64,000 nucleotides of DNA from Rhodobacteraceae bacterium SB2 (GTDB lineage Bacteria; Pseudomonadota; Alphaproteobacteria; Rhodobacterales; Rhodobacteraceae). The notes under the pieces are model-generated. The model did not search any database. It saw only the letters and a list, made by a program, of their open reading frames with translations, and was not told the DNA's origin. A program made the translations under genes and the position numbers. This document shows, in pieces, positions 52,586-61,607 of this stretch. Position 1 is the first letter of the stretch, and each line of letters begins with the position of its first letter. The DNA lies in the NCBI GenBank assembly GCA_001642945.1, contig LGRT01000004.1, positions 1-64,000 on the forward strand, given 5' to 3'.

Positions 52586-52720
52586 TTAAGCGCCAAGCCA
52601 AATAAAAAGACCAACGAAAACGGCTAAAAACAATAGCGCAAATGTTGCGACCATTCCACCAATGGCTGCGTCAGATTTGGGCTTGCGCTTTGGTTTTTCC
52701 GATTTTTCGTCTTGCTCCAT
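52586..52720 (-). CDS. Small single-pass membrane protein, 44 residues
   Basis: A short minus-strand gene: start ATG at 52720 with GAGG nine bases upstream, stop TAA at 52588-52586. A charged N-terminus (MEQDEKSEKPKRKPKSDAA) leads into a hydrophobic helix of about 22 residues (GGMVATFALLFLAVFVGLFIW-like, ending LGA). The positive stretch before the helix suggests the N-terminus stays in the cytoplasm. No family is recognised. It is isolated in a gene-poor region, so its expression is uncertain, but composition and signals fit a real small gene. Confidence 0.55.
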   Translation of the reverse strand: MEQDEKSEKPKRKPKSDAAIGGMVATFALLFLAVFVGLFIWLGA

Positions 52721-53410
52721 GAACTCTGACCTCGTTTTTGAAAAATAAACAGTGACCATGCACCGACGTTGGGTTTGTGTTTAAAGGCAAAAGCAAAAGA
52801 GGTTCGCTTCCCCGCGCGTGATGTAGTGCATATGTTCTAAAAGCAAAAGACACGCGCGCTACGAGCTGTTCTTTTTCTCCCTAGACTCGCGTGTCTCGGG
52901 CCTTTTCATCAGCCCCGTCGCTTGAACCTGTGCCATCTCAAAAGCTTTTCTTGGCCTTTGAAGGCGCCATTTGCTCTATTCTCTGCGGTTAAAAATCTCG
53001 CTTTGGCTGCGATACCGCTTGGAAAAAGGCCTGGTCTCGAACCGTTTGGCCCAAAATTTAACCCAATATCGTTTGAAATTATTCAATGAATGCCCATCGG
53101 TGCTCCAGATATCGGCAATATGAAAAACAGCTTTGCAAACCCGGTGAAGGTGACGCTCTGAAAAATTGGCAAAATAAGCGCGACCTCTTCTAAGACCATT
53201 GATTTCAGACCCTCGAGCCTATTTGCTCTCGCAACCTAAGCGGGGCCTGTACGGCCTAAGGCAAAGATCGCGCGAAAACTCCGCCGCGTGATAATAAGTG
53301 GATGTTAACTGTGCATACTCCTGATACGTTGGCGCTCATTATCGGGGTAATGATGCCCAGATTATTAAGAGTGATGTCAGAAACAAGCAGAGTTCACACG
53401 GGAAAAAGAG
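52721..53410. other. Gene-free region upstream of the cupin gene
   Basis: About 690 bp without a supported gene. It contains a spaced inverted repeat, GACACGCG near 52849 and CGCGTGTC near 52890. The last 100 bp presumably contain the cupin promoter. Short peptide-like fragments occur but are interrupted by stops. Confidence 0.4.
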
Positions 53411-53773
53411 ATGATTGCACTTGAAGTTTACGCCAAGCTTACCGAAACAAAATTGTCGGAATTTAAAGATAAACCCACCTCATTGACCCAAGGACAAAAA
53501 GAGGCATCTACATTGCTTTGGTCCTCTGCAGATGGTCATTGCAAAATTGGAGTATGGGAATGTCAGCCTGGCCATTTTACGGCCGATCGCCGCGCGGCCG
53601 GTGAATATTGCCATATTCTTTCCGGTCGGGCCTCCGTTACCAATTCAGATGGTACAGGCACGCGTGACGTGGGGCCGGGCGACTTGTTGGTTTTGCCCCA
53701 AGGTTGGATGGGCGCGTGGGTGGTCCATGAGCATATGCGTAAGTTATTTATTATAGACGCGTCACCCGAGTGA
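53411..53773 (+). CDS. Cupin-domain protein
   Basis: 120 residues. A single cupin barrel: the first motif region reads GHFTADRRAAGEYCHILSGRASVTN and the second GPGDLLVLPQGWMGAWVVHEHMRKLFII. This resembles DUF861/EutQ-like cupins that accompany catabolic genes and often bind a metal or small ligand. The metal-binding histidines are only partly kept (HFT, YCH), so catalysis is uncertain. A purine-rich stretch precedes the ATG. It converges with the flavin oxidoreductase gene, 85 bp away. Confidence 0.82.
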   Translation: MIALEVYAKLTETKLSEFKDKPTSLTQGQKEASTLLWSSADGHCKIGVWECQPGHFTADRRAAGEYCHILSGRASVTNSDGTGTRDVGPGDLLVLPQGWMGAWVVHEHMRKLFIIDASPE

Positions 53774-53858
53774 CGCGCCCCACCGCCCTTAATTTGAAAT
53801 GTTTGGCCAATAGGCGCGCTCTTACGAAACAGGCCCAGGTTTTAAATGTTCAAGCACT

Positions 53859-55823
53859 TCACAGATTTGCTCCTATTCTTAAACCTTCCAGCACTGCTTC
53901 TTCGACTGTTCTGGGGCTCAGACAATCGCCAATGATATGATGCAAGATACGATGCGCGTTTAAATCTTTCTCAAGTTTCGTTTCAGCTGAATGCCCCAGG
54001 GCGGTGACCAAAGTATCGACCGAAGTTAAAATAACCGGTTCACCGCTGAGCGTGTGTTGAAAATATACATCTTCGGAATCCACCCCCACCACTCGTACAT
54101 GTGGAATAATCTCAACACCAAGTTTGTGGAGTATGCCGATCCATATATCCCGTGCATATTGCGGAATATTTTGGCCCGCCACCATCCCATTCACAGCCAG
54201 GCGAACATGGCGGCCCTGTTTGACGAGCAATTCAGCAAGCCCCAGACCCACCCAATCACAGCGCCAATCTGCGATAACCACGCGGCCACCAACATTTGTT
54301 TGGCCGTCCAAAACTTGCCATGCATTCACCACATGAGCATCATCAGCCCCATCAATTTGCGCCCTATAGGGCGTTGCACCCGTTGCAGAAATAACAACAT
54401 CAGGGGCGATATTTTCAATAACATCAAGATTTACGAAACAATTAAGGTGCACCCGAGCCGTTGTTTTGGAAAGCTCTTTTTGTAGGTTCGAGGTAATGCC
54501 CCCAAATTCAGCCCTGCCCGGGAGCGATTGCGCCAGATTAATCTGGCCACCAAGTGAATTTGATTTTTCACAAAGGATCACCTCATGCCCGCGCCGCGCC
54601 GCTATGCTGGCCGCTTTAAGACCGGCAGGCCCACCCCCTGCCACTAAAATCCGTTTTCTCGAGGGTGCCTTTGACAGATTTGCATATTGCAATTCGCGGC
54701 CCGTTTCAGGTCTTTGAATGCAAGAGATTGGGCAAGCCTGCAGCATATGTCCGATGCAGGCTTGATTGCAGGCCACGCAGGCGCGGATATCCTCCAAATC
54801 CCCGCACCCGGCTTTGAGAGGCATCTCAGGATCTGAAATTAACGCCCGTGTCATCCCGCACATATCCGCTTGACCCATCTCTAATATTTTTTCTGCAATT
54901 TGAGGCTGGTTTATACGCCCTGCCACAAAAACGGGCTTGCTCACACGCGTTTTGATGGAGGCTGAGATCGGGGCAGTATACCCAAGCTCATAGGCCATCG
55001 AGGGAACGATATGCGTTGAACCTGCAAGCCCGGCGGATGTTCCCGCAGTGATGTTGAAATAATCCAGACCAGAAACAACATCCAAAGCAGAACAAATTTC
55101 AAGCACGCCATCCAACCCGAGCCCTGCATAGTCTTTTTCGTCACCCGACAGCCGCAGCCCGATGATCATATCATCACCCGCCCCGCGACGCGTTGCTTCG
55201 ATGGCCTCCTTTAGAAAGCGTAAGCGACCTTCAAAAGATCCCCCATAGCCATCGCTTCTGAGATTAACGTTCGGATTAAGGAACTGGCCCAGCAGGTATC
55301 CATGCGAGGCAACCAGCTCAACCCCATCAAGGCCGGCTTGACGTAGATGCGCGGCAGATTGTTCAAATCCGCCTATAATTTCGCATATCAGCTCGGTCGG
55401 CAGCGCACGGGGCATGACGTGAAAACGCTCATTTGGAACGGCTGAAGGCGCATAAGCCACAGGGCGCGAGCCGTCGGGCGCCAAAGCCATTTCCCGGCCA
55501 GGATGCGTCAGCTGCGCGAAAACAAGACATCCATGGGGCTGGCAGGCATCGGCTAATTTCTTGTAACCGGGCACGCAAGCCGGATCATAGGCCTGAATTG
55601 CCGGCCTGCCACTGTTTCCTGTTGGATGGACTCGCGCAGCTTCTATGATCGTTAAAGCTGCCCCGCCTGCTGCTTTAGCGCCATGATAGGCGGCAAGCCT
55701 TTGCGTGGGCTTGCCCTCATCGAGCATGACGGCCATATGCCCGGTGGAAAAAATTCGATTTTTGAATTCTTTGTTCCGGATGCGAAGCGGTTGAAAAAGG
55801 TTCCTGAATTGGGTCACTTGCAT
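53859..55823 (-). CDS. FMN/FAD/[4Fe-4S] oxidoreductase of the trimethylamine/dimethylglycine dehydrogenase type
   Basis: 654 residues from the ATG at 55823; the frame is open to 55901. The N-terminal half is an old-yellow-enzyme TIM barrel (NLFQPLRIRNKEFKNRIF; VELVASHGYLLGQFL; GGSFEGRLRF). Then come cluster cysteines C349, C352, C356 and C368, and a nucleotide-binding domain with AGGGPAGLKAA (395-405). The layout matches NADH:flavin oxidoreductases, trimethylamine dehydrogenase and stachydrine/betaine demethylases. The start is chosen by family length. A methylated-amine or enoate substrate is possible; the sequence does not decide. Confidence 0.88.
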   Translation of the reverse strand: MQVTQFRNLFQPLRIRNKEFKNRIFSTGHMAVMLDEGKPTQRLAAYHGAKAAGGAALTIIEAARVHPTGNSGRPAIQAYDPACVPGYKKLADACQPHGCLVFAQLTHPGREMALAPDGSRPVAYAPSAVPNERFHVMPRALPTELICEIIGGFEQSAAHLRQAGLDGVELVASHGYLLGQFLNPNVNLRSDGYGGSFEGRLRFLKEAIEATRRGAGDDMIIGLRLSGDEKDYAGLGLDGVLEICSALDVVSGLDYFNITAGTSAGLAGSTHIVPSMAYELGYTAPISASIKTRVSKPVFVAGRINQPQIAEKILEMGQADMCGMTRALISDPEMPLKAGCGDLEDIRACVACNQACIGHMLQACPISCIQRPETGRELQYANLSKAPSRKRILVAGGGPAGLKAASIAARRGHEVILCEKSNSLGGQINLAQSLPGRAEFGGITSNLQKELSKTTARVHLNCFVNLDVIENIAPDVVISATGATPYRAQIDGADDAHVVNAWQVLDGQTNVGGRVVIADWRCDWVGLGLAELLVKQGRHVRLAVNGMVAGQNIPQYARDIWIGILHKLGVEIIPHVRVVGVDSEDVYFQHTLSGEPVILTSVDTLVTALGHSAETKLEKDLNAHRILHHIIGDCLSPRTVEEAVLEGLRIGANL

Positions 55824-56221
55824 TCTTTCTGAGCGTCTTGGAAAACCGCCTGTCAGATCTACATAAAGCGAAAGCGCTATGCGTCTGACCGTAATCTTCA
55901 ACGGTCCTTACCTCATTTAAGGTAACCGCAGAATAACGCAGAACAGATTTATGTGGAGTCTCAATTAACTCTCATCCTACTGAGGATTTAATGCGGCGAT
56001 TAATGGTCTCATCCTGAACAGAAAACATGCGAAGACTCAGTGCTTTACTATCTCAAGGTGGGAAGTTTAATGCCCGAAAATTTGCACGCTCAAGTCAGTT
56101 TTATGCCATTGCCAGCAAAACCACACCGCGCCACATAAGAGCGAGGGCCATCACAAAAGCGTTTATCAAGATCCTTTGATTTGCTACTGAGGCTCTCAAA
56201 AGCTTCTGAGTAGGTGATGCA
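55824..56221. other. Divergent intergenic region, oxidoreductase/transporter
   Basis: About 400 bp between the divergent oxidoreductase and symporter genes, presumably holding both promoters. A minus-strand frame ending at 56101 encodes a hydrophobic tail (INAFVMALALMWRG) but overlaps the symporter start and lacks a clear start codon; I leave it uncalled. Confidence 0.4.
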
Positions 56222-57556
56222 TTGCGTTCAAAACTGACATATGGCCAAAAGATAGGTTGGGGCCTAGCAGATATGGGCATCGTTGTGTTCGTGATTGTCA
56301 AACAGCTTTTGATCTTATCATTTTTAACCAATTATCTTGGAATAAATGTGGCAATTGCCGGCGCGTTAACAACGTCTATCTTAATTTTTGATATCCTCAC
56401 CGACCCGATCATTGGTTATTTGTCGGATCGCACCGTAAGCAGATGGGGTAGGCGCGCACCGTGGATGGCAATCGGCGCCTTACTGCTTGCATTAGGTCAA
56501 ATCGGCATATTTGGAGTGCCTAATTTCGCCTCACAATTGAGCACATTGATCTGGGTTGCGGTTTTTTTTGCAATCTCGACTTTGGGGTTTACGATGGTGG
56601 CAATCCCGTATGGCGCAAGCGCTGGTGAAATGACTTATGAGCCAAAAGAGCGCTCGTCACTAATGGGGTTTCGAATGGCGTTTGCCAGCATGGGCATTTT
56701 GATTGGTGGCGCAATAATCCCGCAACTTGCAGGCGGCACAAAAGATGGGCATTTCTTTGCATCCACCGTGATTGCACCGGTGATTATTATCGCAATATGG
56801 GCGTCACTATGGGCCACCCGAAAAGCGCCAAAGGAAACTGCTCCAAGCCACGCCAGCCTGCGCAGCATGGCCTTACTGGTTTATCAAAACAAACCATTTA
56901 TGAGATTGGTTTTATTATACGGCCTGATGACGATGGCCATTGCCACGATCACTGCCGGCCTCCCATTCGCGGCGATATACCTCATTTTTGATGGTGAAGC
57001 CTCTTTTCTTTCCGCAATGTCCAAAAACCTCGGAACACTCTCTTTCTTATTTGCCGCCTTTGTGATCGGTGCAATGTGTAGTCAAATTTTTTGGGTATTC
57101 TTGTCGAATATATTTGGAAAATCAGCCGCCTTAATTGCTGGTTTAAGCGCATATATTATGCTTCTCTTTATTCTTTTTTACGCGCTGCCATCGACGAATA
57201 TCACCACAATGTTTATTTTGTTTCTGCTGGCTGGTGTAACCAACGGAGCTTATCAACAAATTCCCTGGGCCATGTATCCCGATTTGATGGACCAAACGCG
57301 CGTGCAATTTGGTGAGGCCATCGAGGGGGCTTTCAGCGCAGTTTGGCTGTTTGGTCAGAAAGTCGCAAACGCGATCGCGCCCGGGTTTTTGGCCATCATC
57401 CTGGGAATATACGGGTTTCAATCCTCAACAATGGGTAAAATTGAGCAACCCGATCAGGCCCTAACTGCGCTTAAAGCGATGGTTACGGTGGTTCCGGCAG
57501 CCTTTCTATTTTTCGCGATCCTTGGTTTAATATTCGCGCATCGGCGCAATAAATAA
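56222..57556 (+). CDS. GPH-family cation symporter (MFS)
   Basis: 444 residues, about twelve transmembrane helices. MRSKLTYGQKIGWGLADMG and the loop DPIIGYLSDRTVSRWGRRAPWM (between helices 2 and 3) are hallmarks of glycoside-pentoside-hexuronide:cation symporters such as MelB. Roseobacter members may import sugars, sulfated compounds or other osmolytes; the substrate is not determinable. The start is TTG at 56222 with AGGTG upstream. It is divergent from the oxidoreductase gene, hinting at uptake of its substrate. Confidence 0.88.
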   Translation: MRSKLTYGQKIGWGLADMGIVVFVIVKQLLILSFLTNYLGINVAIAGALTTSILIFDILTDPIIGYLSDRTVSRWGRRAPWMAIGALLLALGQIGIFGVPNFASQLSTLIWVAVFFAISTLGFTMVAIPYGASAGEMTYEPKERSSLMGFRMAFASMGILIGGAIIPQLAGGTKDGHFFASTVIAPVIIIAIWASLWATRKAPKETAPSHASLRSMALLVYQNKPFMRLVLLYGLMTMAIATITAGLPFAAIYLIFDGEASFLSAMSKNLGTLSFLFAAFVIGAMCSQIFWVFLSNIFGKSAALIAGLSAYIMLLFILFYALPSTNITTMFILFLLAGVTNGAYQQIPWAMYPDLMDQTRVQFGEAIEGAFSAVWLFGQKVANAIAPGFLAIILGIYGFQSSTMGKIEQPDQALTALKAMVTVVPAAFLFFAILGLIFAHRRNK

Positions 57557-57701
57557 CCAAGCAGTTTTTTTTATATCATCACTATCTAAAGCCTGTAGTC
57601 GCTTTTCTCAAACCTGTCCCAAGCTCTTCTATTAAATCCGGCTGAAAGCTCGGCGCGGTCAGAAAACTGGGCATTGCACGATTTTGAATTATCTCCACGC
57701 C

Positions 57702-58529
57702 ATGAGAGAGACTTCAAACGCGCGCTTGACCCGACTGCTCGAACTGGCAATTGGATCGCTTACCCCACCGGTTGGGAAGCGTAGGATTATTGTGGCGATT
57801 TCATATGGAATTATCTGCCACTTCATATTTTTGCTGGCCGTGATTTCTATGATGACAGCGATGTTTTTTGGAATGAGCCAGAGTTTAGGTGGCGTTCCGC
57901 CGCCTTGGAACATTGCGGCGAACCTTGCTTTGATTTTACAATTCCCTTTGGCACATTCTATTTTACTGACCAAGTCTGGCCAGATTATTTTATCGAAGCT
58001 GGCACCATCTGGCTATGGAGCGACATTGGCCACAACCACGTTTGCCATAATTGCCTCGGTTCAATTATTGGCATTATTTGCTTTTTGGACGCCAAGTGGA
58101 ACGATCTGGTGGCAGGCACAAGGCTGGCCTTTGGCTATAATCTCGACGCTTTATGCTCTTTCCTGGCTCCTTTTGATATGGGCCAGCTTTGATGCTGGCG
58201 CCGAAGTCCAATCTGGTGCTCTGGGGTGGATGTCATTGGTTCAAAAAATAAAACCAGTCTTTCCCGATATGCCAACACAGGGCCTATTCAAAATTATCCG
58301 CCAACCAATCTATGTTGCATTTGCTCTAACCACTTGGACCGTTCCGATTTGGACACCCGACCAATTATGCCTTGCAATCGTGTTAAGCGCCTATTGTCTT
58401 CTGGCGCCCCGGCTCAAAGAACGCAGATTTTCTCTACGTTACGGAGCGCGCTTTGCAGATTATAAAGCCAAAACGCCATACGCATTTCCAAAACTTAGCG
58501 TCTTTTGGAAAGGACGGTCATCGCGATAA
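57702..58529 (+). CDS. NnrU/MddA-like membrane methyltransferase family protein
   Basis: 275 residues from the ATG at 57702; a TTG at 57684 is an alternative and neither has a clear ribosome binding site. Six or so hydrophobic helices. The C-terminal part (IRQPIYVAFALTTWTVP, then LKERRFSLRYGARFADYKAKTPYAFP) and an HSILL histidine segment resemble isoprenylcysteine carboxyl methyltransferase-like proteins, including NnrU and the methanethiol S-methyltransferase MddA. Which substrate is methylated, if any, is unknown. Starts 145 bp after the symporter. Confidence 0.7.
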   Translation: MRETSNARLTRLLELAIGSLTPPVGKRRIIVAISYGIICHFIFLLAVISMMTAMFFGMSQSLGGVPPPWNIAANLALILQFPLAHSILLTKSGQIILSKLAPSGYGATLATTTFAIIASVQLLALFAFWTPSGTIWWQAQGWPLAIISTLYALSWLLLIWASFDAGAEVQSGALGWMSLVQKIKPVFPDMPTQGLFKIIRQPIYVAFALTTWTVPIWTPDQLCLAIVLSAYCLLAPRLKERRFSLRYGARFADYKAKTPYAFPKLSVFWKGRSSR

Positions 58530-58722
58530 AGCGCTGTTATAGCACATACAGCCAGAGATAAGAACGCCCGCGTCACCGCCGCAATCCAGCGCGTTTTTGG
58601 ATAAATACCTGCAAAGGGCCAAGCCAGCGCGCTAAGCGGTTGAATATACGCCGCGCCTTGAAGGCCATCTTTACCTGCGTTGCAGAGATTTAAGGGCTAT
58701 TTCGGCCATGCGCAGTTTGCGA

Positions 58723-59268
58723 TCAATCCAAACGGAATATTTTCTTCTGCTGAGACACGCTGTTGAAAGCAACAAGTTCACCGCTGGCAACCGATGCCCC
58801 TGTAGCGGCTCTTATCACCACTTGATGGGTCACAAGGAACATCATACCGCCATCTTTACTCTTGAGCTTAAGCTCCAACTCTCTGAGAGTCTTGGTTTTA
58901 TCAGCATAATTTTGAAAAAATGAGTTTAATCCGGAAAAGTTTTGCCATTGACCTATCCCAAGGAGCTGAACGGTTTCTTTGCAACGGCACCATTCGCTCG
59001 ATAATATCTGGTCAAAGCGGATGCCGCTTTTTTGAATAGATGCGCCAATAGCCCGCGCCTGTTTACGACCGCGTGTGTCAAGATTTCTTTGAGTGCTGCA
59101 GTCTGATAAAGAAAAATTTTCTGGATCGCCGAACCCTGGCGCCACTGCATGGCGCATGAATACAACATTGGCATCAACCGCGTCGATCGCATCCTTCAAA
59201 ATAGCGTCACTCTCCGAGCAAGCCTGCGTGGCCAGCACTGTCAAAATTACCAAAAGAAAAGAACGCAT
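58723..59268 (-). CDS. Secreted or membrane-anchored histidine phosphatase
   Basis: 181 residues from the ATG at 59268. An N-terminal hydrophobic segment (MRSFLLVILTVLATQAC) looks like a signal or lipoprotein peptide, although the lipobox is not canonical (TQAC). The catalytic RHA is at 39-41 (VVFMRHAVAPG), a DxRGRKQARAIG follows, and the second catalytic His lies in FLVTHQVV. It is convergent with the methyltransferase-like gene. Physiological substrate unknown. Confidence 0.82.
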   Translation of the reverse strand: MRSFLLVILTVLATQACSESDAILKDAIDAVDANVVFMRHAVAPGFGDPENFSLSDCSTQRNLDTRGRKQARAIGASIQKSGIRFDQILSSEWCRCKETVQLLGIGQWQNFSGLNSFFQNYADKTKTLRELELKLKSKDGGMMFLVTHQVVIRAATGASVASGELVAFNSVSQQKKIFRLD

Positions 59269-59670
59269 GCGGTTAATCCTTTGCTGGCAGCAAGATGGCG
59301 TCCGTTTTGAACTTGGAAAGCCGCTCATTTTCTTTGGTTAATGCGCACGTAATGGCATTTCTCAGCACATTCGCGGCATCTGTTTTATGGTGTACAGCCT
59401 TAATATCCTCATTCTCATAAAAGCATCTAATATCTTCTACCTAGGCGTCACATAGCACCGCGGCTGAAATAAGCGAGCATCAATGATCGAAACCGATCAC
59501 GCCAGCCGTTGAGCGCATGATGATTTCAATACCGGCTTGGATATTAGATCGAAAGGCATCAATATCCCTTTTTCCCCGAACTTCTTCTATGTTTCAAACA
59601 GCAACTTCAGCCGTAACCTGCATAACGAGCATGACCAGTAGATCTATGGCTATGCAGAACATGGCATTGT
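59269..59670. other. Gene-poor gap with a possible relic
   Basis: About 400 bp without an intact gene. On the minus strand 59480-59623 encodes a 47-codon frame broken by one TGA (59594-59596), whose last part FRSNIQAGIEIIMRSTAGVIGFDH resembles a dimeric alpha-beta barrel (monooxygenase-like) protein. It may be a remnant of a small gene similar in fold to the neighbours. Confidence 0.3.
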
Positions 59671-59976
59671 TCAATTTTCTTTATCTATAATATTTTCGCC
59701 AAATTGAATAAGCACATCGCCCTCTAAGACTACGGTATCTTTCAAATGCTTGCTAAAAATATTTGTTTGTAGCCCTTTCTTTCGTATCTCATGCCCAGCC
59801 AACCGAGCTTTTTCATTTTGATACACAGTTATTCCAATGCCGCTAGTTTCTTCCGTTCTTACAAAAACAGTTTGATGAGTATTCGGATACGGCCCATGAG
59901 CCTGCCAAGCATCAACGAAAGATATAAGACTATCAGAGCTGTTAAATTCAAACATCATTATATTGGAAACTTTCAT
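59671..59976 (-). CDS. Small conserved-looking protein, paralogue A
   Basis: 101 residues. It is clearly related to the next gene upstream: shared VSN start, an F-E pair, a central W, GP, FVRT, SGI, VY, KARxAGxExR and the late LEGDV. The size and alternating pattern suggest an alpha-beta barrel of the antibiotic-monooxygenase/Dabb kind, but I recognise no named family. Start ATG at 59976 has GGAG nearby. The gene is markedly AT-rich compared with the core genes, a sign of transfer. Confidence 0.65.
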   Translation of the reverse strand: MKVSNIMMFEFNSSDSLISFVDAWQAHGPYPNTHQTVFVRTEETSGIGITVYQNEKARLAGHEIRKKGLQTNIFSKHLKDTVVLEGDVLIQFGENIIDKEN

Positions 59977-60048
59977 CGGCTCCGGAACTCCGCGCGCATT
60001 GAGGGTTTTACAATCAATTCTGTTAAAATAGCGCGCGTGAGATTACTC

Positions 60049-60333
60049 CTATTTCACATGCTTTATTTCGACATCACCCTCTAAAGAAGATATGTCGCTT
60101 TAATACTGAGATTGTTGTTTTTGAAATTCATTTCTAACTTCAGAGCCCGCTTTTCTGGCTTTATCACTAGGATATACTGAAACAGATATGCCGGAAGAGG
60201 GCCCTGTTCTTACGAACAATAAGATATCAGCTGTACTAAATCCGATTGGCCCCTGAATATTGTACCAGCTAATCCATTCATTGGCTTTATTTTCATCGTG
60301 CAATTCAAATGTATTCACGTTCGAGACGCTCAT
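60049..60333 (-). pseudogene. Paralogue B with in-frame stop (60100-60102)
   Basis: From ATG 60333 (GGAG seven bases upstream) 77 residues are read before TAA at 60102-60100. The same frame then continues for 16 codons, SDISSLEGDVEIKHVK, to TAG at 60051-60049. This tail matches the LEGDVLI tail of paralogue A, so the TAA interrupts an originally longer gene. Either the gene is newly inactivated, or it makes a shortened protein, or the stop is read through. Alignment to paralogue A is otherwise gap-free apart from about two residues near the stop. Confidence 0.6.
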
Positions 60334-60435
60334 TATTGCACTCCGACCATTTGCATCAGATGAACGCAGCACATCAACATGTGAAGTCTTCACTTAGACT
60401 TTTTAAGTTCCGCCGTAAGTATGATGCACAGCTGA

Positions 60436-60741
60436 TTAAAGGTAATCATTGTAATTTACGACTGGACCCGAAAATGAATCAAAACTTTCACCATCTTCGT
60501 AAGGTTCAATATATAATCTGAACACATCGCTTACACGATTGTCTCGGTTCATTATGTCAATAAAACTTTCAACACTATGATGTACGCCTATCAAAGCGTA
60601 CTCCCCTGTACCCAAATCAATGATGTTATGCATGATATCGTCGAGGGGATAATCACGTAAATACTCCGCATAGGCTTTCCAAAGCGCTTCTTGCTGGCCT
60701 TCTTTAGGCCGGAATCGCATACAGTTGATCATTCCGACCAT
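60436..60741 (-). CDS. Small hypothetical protein, alpha-beta barrel-like
   Basis: 101 residues (MVGMINCMRFRPKEGQQEALWKAYAEYL). A strong AGGAG lies seven bases before the ATG, so the start is secure. The N-terminal strand-helix pattern (INCMRFRPKEG, then an amphipathic helix) resembles dimeric alpha-beta barrel proteins. The C-terminal half is acidic. It is first in a run of three similar-sized minus-strand genes, 102 bp before paralogue B. Function unknown. Confidence 0.65.
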   Translation of the reverse strand: MVGMINCMRFRPKEGQQEALWKAYAEYLRDYPLDDIMHNIIDLGTGEYALIGVHHSVESFIDIMNRDNRVSDVFRLYIEPYEDGESFDSFSGPVVNYNDYL

Positions 60742-60895
60742 ATTTATCTCCTCTAATCTCTTGCAGAATAACCCGATGCAGAAATATTTGGAGTCTTAAT
60801 TGTAACTATTGGAACTTGGGCAAGGAAATCCCGCATTCTAATAGTCGTAGGGAAAGAACCCACCATCAAAATTTCAACAACAATCACGATGATTA

Positions 60896-61562
60896 ATGCG
60901 TGACCTAATCAACCGCGCTGAGCGGTTTGCGCGTCTTTGCCATGCCGGGAAATTCCAAAAAGGAAAAGCCCAAGACCCATATACCATTCACCTCGTAGAC
61001 GTGGCCGCGTTTTTAGCGCGTAAAGGCGGCTCTAAGGTTGCGATTAGCGCGGCTTAGCATAAAACCGTTGAAGATTGCCGCCCACCTCAGTGGCCAAGCT
61101 AGAAGCATTTTTCGGCAAAGGCGTTAAGGACATCACGGCGGAACTGAAGGATAAAAACCATTGCCCGCAGCAGATGGTAAACGCTGCAGATTATTCACGC
61201 TGCGAAAAAGAGCCACGGGGGCCAGCATGGTAAAGCTGGCAGGTCAAAATTCGAAATTTGGCGCAACCCCAATAGCACCACTTAAGGAGTGTCGCTTACA
61301 ACGCCACCTAGACTGCATTGCCTGGGCAAACACTGTTACCGAACATCTGCCTTATTTACCCACAGAGAGATTGAACGAGTTTTTAAAGCGCTGTTATCAA
61401 ACAGAGCTAAATGCCTATGATGCTGTAGGATCCGTTCGACAGGCGCAGACCGCGTCGATCCGCATTGCCAAGCGCAGGGCAAGAAAGGTTGGAGCTGACG
61501 AGCCTCAAGTTCGCACCTTTATGCTGAGAGTGATACAGGGCGCTTTGCAAACTTTTGCTTAA
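60896..61562 (+). pseudogene. Decayed HD-domain (p)ppGpp-hydrolase-like gene
   Basis: Translating the plus strand gives MRDLINRAERFARLCHAGKFQKGKAQDPYTIHLVDVAAFLA, the N-terminus of an HD-domain phosphohydrolase (MESH1/SpoT-hydrolase type). An in-frame TAG (61057 region) then falls where the family has LLHDTVED; here the residues read HKTVEDC, so the HD aspartate is lost. The match resumes in other frames: EAFFGKGVKDITAELKD, LQIIHAAKKS, then MVKLAGQNSKFGATP, and the last frame stays open to 61562. At least one stop and two frame shifts make it non-functional. Confidence 0.7.
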
Positions 61563-61607
61563 AAGGGCCGGATCGTCCCCCCACAAAAAAAACCATCCCA
61601 GCACCGC

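Noticed and set aside
52671-52853. Minus-strand 60-codon frame
   Set aside because: It overlaps the better supported 44-residue membrane protein in another frame and has no recognisable features.
56101-56331. Minus-strand 76-codon frame with hydrophobic end
   Set aside because: It overlaps the N-terminus of the symporter antisense. A short membrane peptide from its last 25 codons is possible but lacks a convincing start.
58440-58690. Minus-strand fragment reading through the end of the methyltransferase-like gene (GLQGAAYIQPLSALAWPF)
   Set aside because: Looks like a possible relic, but it has no start, runs antisense to a supported gene and is not identifiable.
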